Positions 38,632-51,662 of a stretch of 64,000 bases of DNA are shown here, piece by piece; position 1 is the first letter of the stretch, and each line of letters starts with the position of its first letter. The DNA comes from Atlantibacter sp. RC6. GTDB lineage: Bacteria; Pseudomonadota; Gammaproteobacteria; Enterobacterales; Enterobacteriaceae. A program made the position numbers and the translations under genes. Under the pieces are notes generated by a model that saw nothing but the letters and a program-made list of their open reading frames with translations, searched no databases and was not told where the DNA came from. The stretch spans positions 248,001 through 312,000 of the forward strand of contig NZ_JACHZE010000002.1 of assembly GCF_014193285.1 (NCBI RefSeq), written 5' to 3'.

Positions 38632-40923
38632 TTGTCAGAACTGCTCTCGGTTGTTTTATTTATCGCCTCGATCGTAATTTATTCCCTCAAGGCGGGCCGT
38701 AATACCTGGTGGTTTGCCGCCACCCTGGTGGTGCTTGGCCTGTTTGTAATTTTAAATATCACCCTTTACGCCAGCGATTATTTTACCGGCGACGGTATCA
38801 ACGACGCGGTGATCTATACCCTCACCAACAGCCTGGCGGGCGCAGGCGTCAGCAAATACCTGTTGCCTGCCGCAGGCCTGATTGCCGCGCTGGTGCTGGT
38901 TTTTGGCGCGCTGGCCTGGGTTTTACGCCGCCGCCGTCACCGCCCATACCATTTTGGCTACAGCCTGCTGGCGCTGGTGATGGCGCTGGCTTCCGTTGAC
39001 GCCAGCCCGGCGTTTCGCCAAATCACTGAGCTGGTGAAATCGCAAAGCCGCGACGGCGATCCGGATTTTGCGGCGTACTACAAAGAGCCGGGTAAAGTCA
39101 TTAATAATCCGACGCTGAACCTGGTGTATATCTACGGCGAAAGCCTGGAGCGCACCTATTTTGACGACCAGGCCTTCCCCGGTCTCACGCCGGAACTGGG
39201 CGCGTTAAAAAATGAAGGGATTGATTTTAGCCACACCGCGCAGTTGCCGGGCACCGATTACACCATCGCCGGCATGGTAGCCTCCCAGTGCGGCATTCCG
39301 CTGTTCGCGCCGTTTGAAGGCAATGCGTCAGCGTCAATGTCGAGCTTCTTCCCGCAGAATATCTGCCTTGGGGATATCCTGAAAAACTCCGGCTACGAAA
39401 ACCATTTTGTCCAGGGCGCCAGCCTGCGCTTTGCGGGGAAAGACGTGTTCCTGAAATCCCACGGCTTCGACCACTTATACGGCGCGGATGAGCTGAAAAG
39501 CGTGGTGGCCGACCCGCATTACCGCAACGACTGGGGCTTCTACGACGATACGGTTCTCGACCAGGCGTGGCAAAAATTTGAAGCGCTGTCTAAAGAAGGC
39601 AAACGCTTCTCGCTATTTACCCTGACGGTGGATACCCACCACCCCGACGGCTTTGTGTCGCGCACTTGCGAACGCAAACGTTATGACATCGACGGCAAAG
39701 CCAATCAGTCATTCAGCGCGGTAACCTGTAGCCAGCAGCATATCGCCGCGTTTATTAATAAAATCAAAGCGTCGCCCTATTTTAAAAATACCGTCATCGT
39801 GGTCTCTTCCGACCATCTGGCGATGAACAACACCGCCTGGAAATACCTCAATCAGCAGGATCGTAACAACCTGTTCTTTGTGCTGCGCGGCGATAAGCCT
39901 CAGCATGAGGTGATGGCGGTGAAGCGTAATACCATGGATAACGGCGCGACGGTGCTGGATATCCTGGGCGGTGATAACTTTATCGGCCTCGGTCGCAGCA
40001 GCCTGTCGGGAGACTCGCTCTCCACCGTGTTCCTGAACATGAAAGAGAAAGTGCTGGCCTGGAAACCGGACGTGATCCGCCTGTGGAACTTCCCGCGTGA
40101 AATTAAAGATTTCACGATCGATCAGGAAAAACAGACTATTGCGTTTTCCGGCTCCAAATTCCGTCTGCCGTTGCTGCTGCGGGTATCGGATAAAAAAGTC
40201 GAACCGTTGCCCGAAAGCGAATACTCCGCGCCGCTGCGCTACCAGCTGGCGGATTTCGCCCCGCGCGATAACTTTATCTGGATCGATCGCTGCTACAAAA
40301 TGGCCCGCCTGTGGTCGTCGCAGTGGGCGTTGTCCACCGACTGGTGCGTGTCGCAGGGCCAACTGGGCGGCGAACAGAAGATCAGCCACGTCGATAAACC
40401 GAAGTGGCAGGGCAAAGCGGCGTTTCGTGACACGGTGATCGACACCCTGCGCTACCAGGGTAACGTCGACATGCTGAAAACCGTGGATAACGATATTCGC
40501 TATAAAGCCGACAGCTTTGTGTTCAACGTCGCTGGCGCGCCGGAAGAGGTGAAAAGCTTCAGCGGCATTTCCCGTCCGGAATCCTGGGGACGCTGGTCCA
40601 ACGCGCAGTTGGACAAAGAAGTGAAGATTGAATACCACCAGCCGCTGCCGGAAAAATTCGAGCTGGTGATCACCGCCAAAGCCTTTGGCCCGAATGCGAA
40701 TCAGCCAATCCCGGTACGGGTGGGTGACAGCGAACAGACGTTAACGCTGGGCAATGACGTCTCAACCACCACGCTGCATTTCGACAACCCGTCGCGCAGC
40801 AATACCCTGGTGATTGTGCCCCCTGCCCCGCAGGAAACCAACGAAGGCAATATCCTCGGTCATTCGCCGCGCAAGCTGGGCATCGGGATGGTGGACATTA
40901 AAGTGGTGAAATCCGAAGGCTGA
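38632..40923 (+). CDS. opgB: Phosphoglycerol transferase I (osmoregulated glucan modification)
   Basis: Transfers phosphoglycerol from phosphatidylglycerol to periplasmic glucans. 763 residues, as in E. coli. About three or four N-terminal membrane helices (to about 125), then a periplasmic sulfatase-fold catalytic domain with [12 protein letters not shown] (metal/nucleophile Thr region), [10 protein letters not shown] and DTHHPDGF. The start is read as TTG at 38632 ([11 protein letters not shown]): GGTGAGGA lies seven bases upstream and the length then equals E. coli; an ATG nine codons upstream is possible. It is the last E. coli 99-min gene in the block. Confidence 0.95.
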   Translation: MSELLSVVLFIASIVIYSLKAGRNTWWFAATLVVLGLFVILNITLYASDYFTGDGINDAVIYTLTNSLAGAGVSKYLLPAAGLIAALVLVFGALAWVLRRRRHRPYHFGYSLLALVMALASVDASPAFRQITELVKSQSRDGDPDFAAYYKEPGKVINNPTLNLVYIYGESLERTYFDDQAFPGLTPELGALKNEGIDFSHTAQLPGTDYTIAGMVASQCGIPLFAPFEGNASASMSSFFPQNICLGDILKNSGYENHFVQGASLRFAGKDVFLKSHGFDHLYGADELKSVVADPHYRNDWGFYDDTVLDQAWQKFEALSKEGKRFSLFTLTVDTHHPDGFVSRTCERKRYDIDGKANQSFSAVTCSQQHIAAFINKIKASPYFKNTVIVVSSDHLAMNNTAWKYLNQQDRNNLFFVLRGDKPQHEVMAVKRNTMDNGATVLDILGGDNFIGLGRSSLSGDSLSTVFLNMKEKVLAWKPDVIRLWNFPREIKDFTIDQEKQTIAFSGSKFRLPLLLRVSDKKVEPLPESEYSAPLRYQLADFAPRDNFIWIDRCYKMARLWSSQWALSTDWCVSQGQLGGEQKISHVDKPKWQGKAAFRDTVIDTLRYQGNVDMLKTVDNDIRYKADSFVFNVAGAPEEVKSFSGISRPESWGRWSNAQLDKEVKIEYHQPLPEKFELVITAKAFGPNANQPIPVRVGDSEQTLTLGNDVSTTTLHFDNPSRSNTLVIVPPAPQETNEGNILGHSPRKLGIGMVDIKVVKSEG

Positions 40924-40959
40924 CGGGTATCATGGGCTCAATCATCAGAAGGAGCCCGC

Positions 40960-42276
40960 ATGCCTGCGCCAACTGTCCCGCAACTGCTCAGCCGCTTTCC
41001 GCTGCTGCACGACCTTATCGCCCTGCGCGAAACCCAGTGGTTTAACCCCGCCGTCACATCGCTGGCGGACGGGTTGCCCTGGGTCGGTTTAACGTCTCAC
41101 GATGTGCAAGACGCCGAAGCGCGCCTGCAACGCTTTGCGCCATGGATTGCCCACCTGTTCCCGGAAACCGCCGCCAGCGGCGGGATTATCGAATCTCCCT
41201 GCGTGGCCATCCCCAGGATGCAATCCGCCCTGGAAGCGCACTATGCAGCGCCGCTGCCCGGCAAGCTGTGGCTGAAAAAAGACAGCCATCTGCCGGTCTC
41301 CGGTTCGATTAAGGCACGCGGCGGGATTTACGAAGTGCTGTTTCATGCTGAAAAACTGGCGCTTGAGGCGGGTCTTCTTCAGCTCAGCGATGACTACCGT
41401 AAACTGGCGGACGCGCCGTTGCGCCAGCTGTTTAGCCAGCATCACATCGCGGTGGGCTCTACCGGCAATCTGGGGCTCTCCATCGGCATCGCCTCCGCCA
41501 GGCTGGGCTTTCAGGTGAGCGTCCATATGTCGGCGGACGCGCGGGAGTGGAAGAAAGCGCTGCTACGTAACCATGGCGTCACGGTGGTGGAGTATGCGGA
41601 TGACTACAGCGTCGCCGTGGAACAGGGCCGCCGCGAGGCGGAACAGGACCCACGCTGTTTCTTTATCGACGATGAAAACTCCCGCAACCTGTTCCTGGGC
41701 TATGCGGTGGCGGGCGGCAGGCTTAAGCGCCAGTTCACCGAGATGGGCGTCACGGTGGATGCCGATCATCCGCTGTTTGTCTATCTGCCCTGCGGCGTCG
41801 GCGGCGGCCCCGGCGGCGTGGCGTTCGGCCTGAAGCTGGCGTTTGGCGATGCGGTGCACTGTATTTTCGCCGAACCGACCCATTCGCCTTGCATGCTGCT
41901 GGGGGTTCACACCGGGCTGCATGACGCGATATCGGTGCAGGAGTTAGGCATTGATAACCAAACCGCCGCCGACGGCCTGGCGGTAGGCCGCGCCTCTGGT
42001 TTTGTGGGACGGGCGATGGAGCGGTTAATCGACGGCTATTACACCCTGAGCGACGACACGCTGTTCACCCTGCTGGGTATGCTGGATCAGCAGGAAAGTA
42101 TCGCCCTGGAGCCCTCTGCGCTGGCGGGTATGCCCGGCCCGTGGCGCTGGGATGACGCGTATCGCCGCCGCTATAGCGAGCAGGCGCTGAGCAACGCGAC
42201 ACATCTGGTATGGGCGACCGGCGGCGGCATGGTGCCTGGCGAAGAGATGGCGAAATACCTCGCCCGCAGCCGTTAA
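40960..42276 (+). CDS. dsdA: D-serine ammonia-lyase
   Basis: Converts D-serine to pyruvate and ammonia with PLP. 438 residues, close to E. coli DsdA: PLP lysine in [13 protein letters not shown] (about 114-126), [11 protein letters not shown], the phosphate-binding CGVGGGPGG loop and [18 protein letters not shown]. Unlike E. coli there is no dsdX permease or dsdC activator beside it; it stands alone at the junction between the 99-min block and fadH. Ribosome site AGGAG is good. Confidence 0.94.
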   Translation: MPAPTVPQLLSRFPLLHDLIALRETQWFNPAVTSLADGLPWVGLTSHDVQDAEARLQRFAPWIAHLFPETAASGGIIESPCVAIPRMQSALEAHYAAPLPGKLWLKKDSHLPVSGSIKARGGIYEVLFHAEKLALEAGLLQLSDDYRKLADAPLRQLFSQHHIAVGSTGNLGLSIGIASARLGFQVSVHMSADAREWKKALLRNHGVTVVEYADDYSVAVEQGRREAEQDPRCFFIDDENSRNLFLGYAVAGGRLKRQFTEMGVTVDADHPLFVYLPCGVGGGPGGVAFGLKLAFGDAVHCIFAEPTHSPCMLLGVHTGLHDAISVQELGIDNQTAADGLAVGRASGFVGRAMERLIDGYYTLSDDTLFTLLGMLDQQESIALEPSALAGMPGPWRWDDAYRRRYSEQALSNATHLVWATGGGMVPGEEMAKYLARSR

Positions 42277-42285
42277 TCGTTTAAG

Positions 42286-42303
42286 CGGCAGGCCCGCCTG
42301 CCG
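42286..42303 (+). terminator. dsdA terminator
   Basis: CGGCAGG-CCCG-CCTGCCG, a 7-base perfect stem just after the stop. Confidence 0.65.
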
Positions 42304-42381
42304 TTATTCACCGCGTTCTTTGAATCCCATCACAATCGCTGATTGCGCTTTTTCCATTCCTTCTCAGGCCAGCTAAATTAG

Positions 42382-45572
<3,191 letters not shown>

Positions 45573-45657
45573 CGGCCCTCCACGGTGCTAAAATTCGCGC
45601 GATTTATCCCTTAATTACGCATCTGAGTAAACCTTTTTTTCTCTCGCCGAGGCATCC

Positions 45658-46158
45658 ATGAGCGCACTGCTGTATCTCCAGGGCTACCCTGAATCCTTGT
45701 TAAGCCAGGTCAATAGCCTGATCGAACAGGGGCGGCTGGGCGACGTGCTGAATAAGCGCTACCCGCAACTGCATGATATCGCGACCGATAAAGCGCTATG
45801 GAACTACGTGCAGGAGATTAAAAACCGTCATCTGCGCAACAGCTCGCCGTTAAGCAAAGTGGCCTGGGACAATAAGATCCACGTGCTGAAACACGCGCTG
45901 GGGTTGCATACCGCCGTATCCCGGGTGCAGGGCAATAAGCTGAAGGCGAAAGCGGAAATTCGCGTGGCGACGGTATTCCGTCAGGCCCCGGAGCCGTTTT
46001 TGCGCATGATCGTGGTTCACGAGCTGGCGCACCTGAAAGAGAAAGAGCACAACAAAGCGTTTTATCAGCTGTGCTGCCATATGGAGCCGGACTATCACCA
46101 ACTGGAATTCGACACCCGCCTGTGGCTGACCCATCAGGCATTGCTCAGTTCTGCGTAA
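45658..46158 (+). CDS. ygjP: YgjP metallopeptidase-like hydrolase (DUF45)
   Basis: 166 residues. The zinc motif HELAHLKEKEH (121-131) is the gluzincin-like HExxH with a further His, as in the YgjP/WLM group. E. coli YgjP has been reported as a UTP pyrophosphohydrolase-like enzyme, so the substrate may not be a peptide. N- and C-termini align with E. coli; divergent from rlmG. Confidence 0.92.
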   Translation: MSALLYLQGYPESLLSQVNSLIEQGRLGDVLNKRYPQLHDIATDKALWNYVQEIKNRHLRNSSPLSKVAWDNKIHVLKHALGLHTAVSRVQGNKLKAKAEIRVATVFRQAPEPFLRMIVVHELAHLKEKEHNKAFYQLCCHMEPDYHQLEFDTRLWLTHQALLSSA

Positions 46159-46230
46159 CAGGCCACGTGATTTCCTGCCATCGCATGCTACTCTGACGGG
46201 TACATTCCACTGCGGAGTAAAGCCCCCGAT

Positions 46231-47229
46231 ATGATACGTTTCGCTGTTATTGGCACTAACTGGATCACCCGCCAGTTCGTCGATGCCGCCCATGAGACCG
46301 GTAAACTCAAACTCACGGCGGTTTATTCACGTACCCTTGAACAGGCCCAGATGTTCGCCAACGACTACCCTGTCGAACATCTGTTTACCTCGCTGGAAGC
46401 CCTGGCGCAGAGCGATGATATTGACGCCGTGTATATCGCCAGCCCCAACTCCCTGCACTTCTCCCAATCCCGTCTGTTCCTGAGCCATAAAAAACATGTG
46501 ATTTGCGAGAAGCCGCTGGCTTCGAACCTGCGTGAGGTGGAAGCGGCCATTGCGATAGCGCGGGAAAATCAGGTGGTATTTTTTGAAGCCTTCAAAACCG
46601 CCAGCCTGCCCAATTTTATCGCCCTGAGCCAGGCGTTGCCGAAAGTCGGCAAACTGCGTAAAGCGCTGTTTAACTATTGCCAGTACTCCTCGCGCTACCA
46701 GCGCTATCTGGATGGCGAGAACCCGAATACCTTTAATCCGGCCTATTCCAACGGCTCGATTATGGACATCGGTTTTTACTGCCTGGCGAGCGCCGTAGCG
46801 CTGTGGGGCGAACCCGCGTCGGTCACCGCCTCCGCCAGCCTGCTGGACAGCGGCGTTGACGCCCACGGCACGGTGGTGATGCACTATGGCGACGCGGACG
46901 TTACCCTGCTGCATTCCAAAGTCAGCGACTCGGGCCTGCACAGCGAAATTCAGGGCGAGGCCGGCACGCTGGTGATCGAGAAGATCTCCGAATGCCAGCG
47001 CATCACCTTTATTCCGCGCGGCGGCAAAGCCCAGGACCTCTCCCTGCCGCAGCATATCAATACCATGCTGTATGAGGCGGAAACCTTCGCCCGGCTGGTA
47101 GAAACCCAGGAAGTGAACCACCCAGGCCTGGCGGTCAGCCGCACCACCGCGAAGCTGCTTACCGAGATCCGCGCCCAGACCGGCGTCAAGTTTCCGGCGG
47201 ATGATGTCAACGAACCGCTTACCGCGTAA
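46231..47229 (+). CDS. ygjR: Gfo/Idh/MocA-family oxidoreductase YgjR
   Basis: 332 residues. The N-terminal Rossmann fold starts FAVIGTNWITRQF (a variant of GxGxxG: G-T-N), with the family EKP motif CEKPLASN (about 91-98) and a C-terminal sugar-binding-type domain with GSIMDIGFYC. Substrate unknown. E. coli has ygjQ between ygjP and ygjR; it is absent here, with 72 bases between the genes. Confidence 0.92.
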   Translation: MIRFAVIGTNWITRQFVDAAHETGKLKLTAVYSRTLEQAQMFANDYPVEHLFTSLEALAQSDDIDAVYIASPNSLHFSQSRLFLSHKKHVICEKPLASNLREVEAAIAIARENQVVFFEAFKTASLPNFIALSQALPKVGKLRKALFNYCQYSSRYQRYLDGENPNTFNPAYSNGSIMDIGFYCLASAVALWGEPASVTASASLLDSGVDAHGTVVMHYGDADVTLLHSKVSDSGLHSEIQGEAGTLVIEKISECQRITFIPRGGKAQDLSLPQHINTMLYEAETFARLVETQEVNHPGLAVSRTTAKLLTEIRAQTGVKFPADDVNEPLTA

Positions 47230-47267
47230 AGCTCAGTAAAACCCCCGGCAGCGTCGTTGACGAGATC

Positions 47268-47386
47268 ATTGGCGCTGCATACTTTTTATCTGCAAAGGGG
47301 AGTCACTTCCTTGCCGGAAGGCGAGACAACATCGCGGCCTCAGCTAAGCGGCTAACGTCTTCCGACGTTGGCCGTTTTTCTTTTTT
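47268..47386 (+). ncRNA. alx 5' leader: yybP-ykoY Mn riboswitch / pH-responsive element (SraF)
   Basis: The leader holds the conserved yybP-ykoY features: AAAGGGGAGT near 47295-47304 and the GCCGGAAGGCGAGACAACAT region at 47323-47342, followed by a strong intrinsic terminator. In E. coli the alx leader senses Mn(II) and alkaline pH and switches translation and termination. The boundaries are approximate. Confidence 0.85.
47349..47386 (+). terminator. Riboswitch expression-platform terminator
   Basis: CGGCTAACGTC-TTCC-GACGTTGGCCG, an 11-pair stem (one G-U) followed by TTTTTCTTTTTT, ending 14 bases before the alx ATG. Confidence 0.85.
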
Positions 47387-47400
47387 AAGGAATGATGCTT

Positions 47401-48369
47401 ATGAATACCGTGGGTACTCCCCTGCTGTGGGGCGGCTTCGCTGTCATTGTGGTGATTATGCTCGCTATCGACCTGTTGCTTCAGGGACGGCGCGGCGCGC
47501 ATACCATGACCATGAAGCAGGCGGCGGTCTGGTCGCTGATTTGGGTCGGGCTGTCGCTGCTGTTTAATTTAGGCTTCTGGTGGTATCTCACCGGCACCGA
47601 GGGCCGCGCGGTAGCGGACACCCAGGCGCTGGCCTTCCTCACCGGTTATCTCATCGAGAAAGCGCTGGCGGTGGATAACGTTTTCGTGTGGCTGATGCTG
47701 TTCAGCTATTTCGCCGTTCCCCCGGCGCTTCAGCGGCGCGTGCTGATTTACGGCGTACTTGGCGCGATCGTCCTGCGTACCATCATGATCTTCGCCGGCA
47801 GTTGGCTGATATCGCAGTTCGAATGGTTGCTGTATGTGTTCGGCGCGTTCCTGCTGTTTACCGGCGTGAAGATGGCGCTGGCCAAAGAGGACGAAGCGGG
47901 CATCGGCGAGAAACCGATCGTGCGCTGGCTGCGCGGCCATTTGCGCATGACCGATAAAATCGAAAACGAGCAGTTTTTCGTGCGGCATAACGGCCTGCTG
48001 TACGTCACGCCGCTGTTCCTGGTGCTGATTCTGGTGGAGATCAGCGATGTGATTTTCGCGGTGGACAGTATCCCGGCGATCTTCGCCGTCACCACCGATC
48101 CGTTTATCGTACTGACTTCTAACCTGTTCGCTATCCTCGGCCTGCGCGCCATGTACTTCCTGCTGGCGGGCGTCGCGGAACGTTTCACCATGCTGAAATA
48201 CGGCCTGTCGGTGATTCTGGTGTTTATCGGCTTTAAGATGCTGATTGTCGATTTCTACCATATCCCGATCGCCATCTCGCTGGGCGTGGTGGGCGGCATT
48301 CTGGTCCTGACGCTGGTGATCAACGCCTGGGTGAATCACCGTAACGACAGGCGTAAAACGCTGCCATAA
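47401..48369 (+). CDS. alx: Alx, TerC-family membrane protein (Mn export / alkaline-induced)
   Basis: 322 residues, nine membrane helices of the TerC/Alx family. Acidic residues inside helices typical of metal transport are visible: [15 protein letters not shown] and [18 protein letters not shown]. In E. coli Alx is linked to manganese homeostasis and induced by high pH. Start ATG 47401 ([12 protein letters not shown]) matches E. coli; the riboswitch lies directly upstream. Confidence 0.95.
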   Translation: MNTVGTPLLWGGFAVIVVIMLAIDLLLQGRRGAHTMTMKQAAVWSLIWVGLSLLFNLGFWWYLTGTEGRAVADTQALAFLTGYLIEKALAVDNVFVWLMLFSYFAVPPALQRRVLIYGVLGAIVLRTIMIFAGSWLISQFEWLLYVFGAFLLFTGVKMALAKEDEAGIGEKPIVRWLRGHLRMTDKIENEQFFVRHNGLLYVTPLFLVLILVEISDVIFAVDSIPAIFAVTTDPFIVLTSNLFAILGLRAMYFLLAGVAERFTMLKYGLSVILVFIGFKMLIVDFYHIPIAISLGVVGGILVLTLVINAWVNHRNDRRKTLP

Positions 48370-48375
48370 ATCCTG

Positions 48376-48410
48376 GGCGTCTTAACGCGGCCGCGCTGCG
48401 TTAAGACGCC
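48376..48410 (+). terminator. alx terminator
   Basis: GGCGTCTTAACGC and GCGTTAAGACGCC, a 13-base perfect stem with a 9-base loop; only a weak T stretch follows. Confidence 0.7.
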
Positions 48411-48534
48411 TCATTAAAATGTCTTATCCCCACCCGGTCATTCACGCTTTCGTATCACCCGGCCCGCTTTGGCACGTTTTATACTCACACCATAATGACC
48501 CTGACCGGCCATGCCTTTAATGGTGGGTAATAAA

Positions 48535-50340
48535 ATGAGTACACTCTTTAAACCTGCACTGGGCCCGATTGTCGGGCATACTACCGATACTTCCTGCCGC
48601 CTGTGGATTGCCGCATACCCCGATCATGATCAAAACGACATCTCGAATAATATTCGAACCGTCGGTGTGATTGGCGTGACTGGCGCAAATGGGGAAGTGG
48701 CGGCGGAGAATATCTGGTATTTTCGATTGCGCCGCCAGTATCACCGTACTGGCGTATATACGCTTGGCAAAGATGTGAATTTATGGGCCGATGAGAATGA
48801 GCGGAAAAAATTAAAACCTTTTCTCTTAAAACCCGCAACGCGCTATCTGGTTCGCATGGCCTACCTGGAAATCAGCCTGCCCTCAGAAGAAATGGACGGC
48901 GATGCCAGCGAAGAGGTGGTAAAAACGCTTCCCCCGGCGCGGGTCTGGGTGGATCAATTAAATGATGAAGCCCTGAACGCACAATATGTGACCGCAGACT
49001 TTACCACCCAGCCCAAATCCACTGCTGGCGCACAGTCGATTAAATTTCTGTTTGGTTCCTGCCGGAATAACTGGTTCAACGGGGTGCCGTTTTACAAGAA
49101 AAAAGAATCCGACCTCATTTTCAAAACGATGTATGAAGAGCATTCCGACGCGAATTTTGTCCTGATGGTAGGCGACCAGATATACGCCGACTCGGCATCG
49201 GCCTATGTTCGTGCGTTTAAAGCGGATACTTATAAAGAATTTGAAGAGGCCTATCACGAAAACTATAAAAGCCTGAATTTCCGTCGGCTGACCTCGCATA
49301 TTCCCACTTATATGATCCTTGACGATCATGAGATCGAAGATAACTGGACTCAGGATCGGGTAAACAACAAAAATTACTTACCCGGTTTTTTCAGCAATAG
49401 CTGCGATCTGTTTAACTGCGCTATCAGTGCCTATATGAGTTACCAGTGGATCCATGGACCGCGCTTTCCAGACAGTTACATTCATCAGCGTAAAGATAAG
49501 CTTATCGGCAGTGAAAAATATCTGGCCGACATGGATATTCCACGTTTGTTCTACGATTTTAATTGCGGCGGTTACCCTTTCTTTGTGCTGGATACACGCA
49601 CCACACGTTACAAAAACGATGCCAATCAAAGCGACGACAGCAATATCCATAATAATCATCTGTTGGGATTACCCTCAAGACATCCAACGGAGCCCAGCCA
49701 ACTGGACAGGCTATGCGCATGGTTAATTCATATGCAACAGGACCACGGCAATCGCCCTAAATTTATTGTCTCTTCCGGGGTATTTGTCCCCAACGAAATC
49801 GCTACCGCCGGGGATGGTTTCTGGGCGCGCAGGAATAAGGATAACAGCGATACCTGGACCGCCTTTCCGCAAACGCGCAATCAGGTGTTAAAGACTATTC
49901 TTAAGCACACCATTGAAAATGTTATTTTCCTGTCAGGCGACATTCATTGCACTAACATCTGCGAAATTGAAATTAACGGCATCGCTGGCGAAAAAATTCA
50001 TGCCTGGTCGGTAACGTCTTCGCCGTTTTACTGGCCCTATACGTTTATTAACGGCGAAACGGCAAAATACATACGCGATTCGGTGGAGGAGAATGACAGC
50101 TTCGATATTTATGAGACGCTGTTAAGTAATCCTCAGCCGGGAACGGCATTGGGCACCATGAATTATCAATCCTGGGGCTATACCCAAAATAATAATTTTG
50201 CCCGGGTCGAAATCGATGCAGCGAAACAGCATCTCAAAGTGCAGTTTTTTGATGTTGACGGAAACCCAATCCCTGTCGCGAAACGGGATGGCGATAAAAA
50301 CAGTCGTCCTGAAATTATTACCTTAACCCCCTGGTCATAA
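48535..50340 (+). CDS. PhoD-like metallophosphoesterase, cytosolic form
   Basis: 601 residues. An N-terminal beta-rich domain (1-160; PIVGHTTDTSCRLWIAAYP) precedes a calcineurin-like core: KFLFGSCRNNW, VGDQIYADS (metal Asp), LDDHEIEDNW (metal and catalytic residues) and LSGDIHCTN (metal His). This order defines the PhoD family of alkaline phosphatases/phosphodiesterases. No Sec or Tat signal is visible, unlike exported PhoD. The start chosen (ATG 48535) sits behind a G-rich ribosome site; another ATG lies eight codons upstream. The DNA is visibly more AT-rich than the neighbouring genes, suggesting import. E. coli has sstT directly after alx, so this gene and the next are an insertion. Confidence 0.85.
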   Translation: MSTLFKPALGPIVGHTTDTSCRLWIAAYPDHDQNDISNNIRTVGVIGVTGANGEVAAENIWYFRLRRQYHRTGVYTLGKDVNLWADENERKKLKPFLLKPATRYLVRMAYLEISLPSEEMDGDASEEVVKTLPPARVWVDQLNDEALNAQYVTADFTTQPKSTAGAQSIKFLFGSCRNNWFNGVPFYKKKESDLIFKTMYEEHSDANFVLMVGDQIYADSASAYVRAFKADTYKEFEEAYHENYKSLNFRRLTSHIPTYMILDDHEIEDNWTQDRVNNKNYLPGFFSNSCDLFNCAISAYMSYQWIHGPRFPDSYIHQRKDKLIGSEKYLADMDIPRLFYDFNCGGYPFFVLDTRTTRYKNDANQSDDSNIHNNHLLGLPSRHPTEPSQLDRLCAWLIHMQQDHGNRPKFIVSSGVFVPNEIATAGDGFWARRNKDNSDTWTAFPQTRNQVLKTILKHTIENVIFLSGDIHCTNICEIEINGIAGEKIHAWSVTSSPFYWPYTFINGETAKYIRDSVEENDSFDIYETLLSNPQPGTALGTMNYQSWGYTQNNNFARVEIDAAKQHLKVQFFDVDGNPIPVAKRDGDKNSRPEIITLTPWS

Positions 50341-50349
50341 GAGACTTTC

Positions 50350-51396
50350 ATGCGCGGCCTGTGGCTGGTTCTGGCGCTAACGCTGTGCGGGTGTTTATCC
50401 AAACCGCAGGTGGGGGCGCATCAGTTATGGGCGGGTCAAGAGGCCTCCGGTCCGGCGCTGCATTATCTCGGTGTTGGCGGTTGGCTGCTCCCCTGGCACG
50501 GCGAAGGCGTGCTTTTCGCGCCGTCATTCACCAATCCGGCGCTGGCGGGAATCACCGGTATTCCGCCGATTAAGGTGAAAAGCGATCCGGTGAAAATTCA
50601 GCAGATGATGCCGGATGCCCGTTTTGTTTCGATGCTGCTGGTGGGCCACGCCCATTACGATCACCTGCTGGATGTCTCTGACATCATGAAGAAGCAGGCA
50701 CCCAATGCGCAGGTTTATGGTTCGGAAACGGTGGTAAATATTCTGCATTATCAATTCCGTGACGATCCACAACAACTGCGCCGCTTGCATAATGTCTTGC
50801 CACAGATTGCCTCAGTGCCTGATATTTCGCGCCCAGGGGATAGCGGTAAATGGATTTACTCCGACCAAGGCTTTATTCGGGCCAAACCGATCCGCAGCAT
50901 GCATGCCGGACATATTTTCGGCGTGGATTTGCTGCCCGGTATTTATACCTCGCCGCCTGACGAACCGCTGGATACAGTATGGGACTGGCGGCTTGGCACG
51001 CCGGTGGCCTGGTTGGTGGATTTGCTGGATGAGCAGAAAAATCCGGTCTATCGCATTCACTACCAGGACTCCGCCGCCACGCCGCCGTGGGGATTCCCGC
51101 CCTGGGAACCAGACGGCAAGCGCATTGATATTGAGATACTGTGCGCCGGTTCATGGCATCAGGTTTACCACTATCCCGCAGCGCTGTTGGATTTCACTAA
51201 ACCTCGCATAGTGCTGATTGGTCACTGGGAGAATTTCTTCGGTAATAAACCCGATGACGTGCGGATCATTCCAGGCCTCGATCTCAAAGGGATGGTGGAG
51301 ATCGTACGCCGCCACGTCACACCGAAAACCTCCGTGTTTACGCCATTACCCTTTACGAAAATCCCGCTTCCTGCGCCGCAAGCACGTCACCTGTAA
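50350..51396 (+). CDS. Metallo-beta-lactamase-fold lipoprotein hydrolase
   Basis: 348 residues. The N-terminal signal ends in lipobox LCGC (Cys15), followed by L-S-K, so it is probably an outer-membrane lipoprotein facing the periplasm. The zinc motif GHAHYDHLLD (HxHxDH, about 98-107) and later SMHAGH and GHWENFF supply metal ligands of a UlaG/NAPE-PLD-type MBL hydrolase. It follows the PhoD-like gene by nine bases and is surely co-transcribed. The substrate is unknown; a phosphodiester or lipid head group would fit both partners, which is inference. Confidence 0.83.
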   Translation: MRGLWLVLALTLCGCLSKPQVGAHQLWAGQEASGPALHYLGVGGWLLPWHGEGVLFAPSFTNPALAGITGIPPIKVKSDPVKIQQMMPDARFVSMLLVGHAHYDHLLDVSDIMKKQAPNAQVYGSETVVNILHYQFRDDPQQLRRLHNVLPQIASVPDISRPGDSGKWIYSDQGFIRAKPIRSMHAGHIFGVDLLPGIYTSPPDEPLDTVWDWRLGTPVAWLVDLLDEQKNPVYRIHYQDSAATPPWGFPPWEPDGKRIDIEILCAGSWHQVYHYPAALLDFTKPRIVLIGHWENFFGNKPDDVRIIPGLDLKGMVEIVRRHVTPKTSVFTPLPFTKIPLPAPQARHL

Positions 51397-51662
51397 CGCA
51401 ACGCCGCCAAATGCCAGAACGTCGCGCTATAGCCAGCCCTTTTCGCTTTGCAATATCCGCTGAATCAGAAATGCTATTAATGTCACAAGAATGTTAATTT
51501 TAAGTTGGAAAGCTGGAGCGATTCGGAAAAAACAGCACTATCCCCTTCCTCTCGGACGGCAAATCCCTATACTCATCCGTGCAAACGTCTGTTACATCCG
51601 GTCACAAAGCTTTTAATAATATTGACGCGGGATGGAACCACATCACATCTGAAGGAATATTT

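Noticed and set aside
39709..40638. 309-codon frame antisense to opgB
   Set aside because: Shadow of a strongly conserved coding region.
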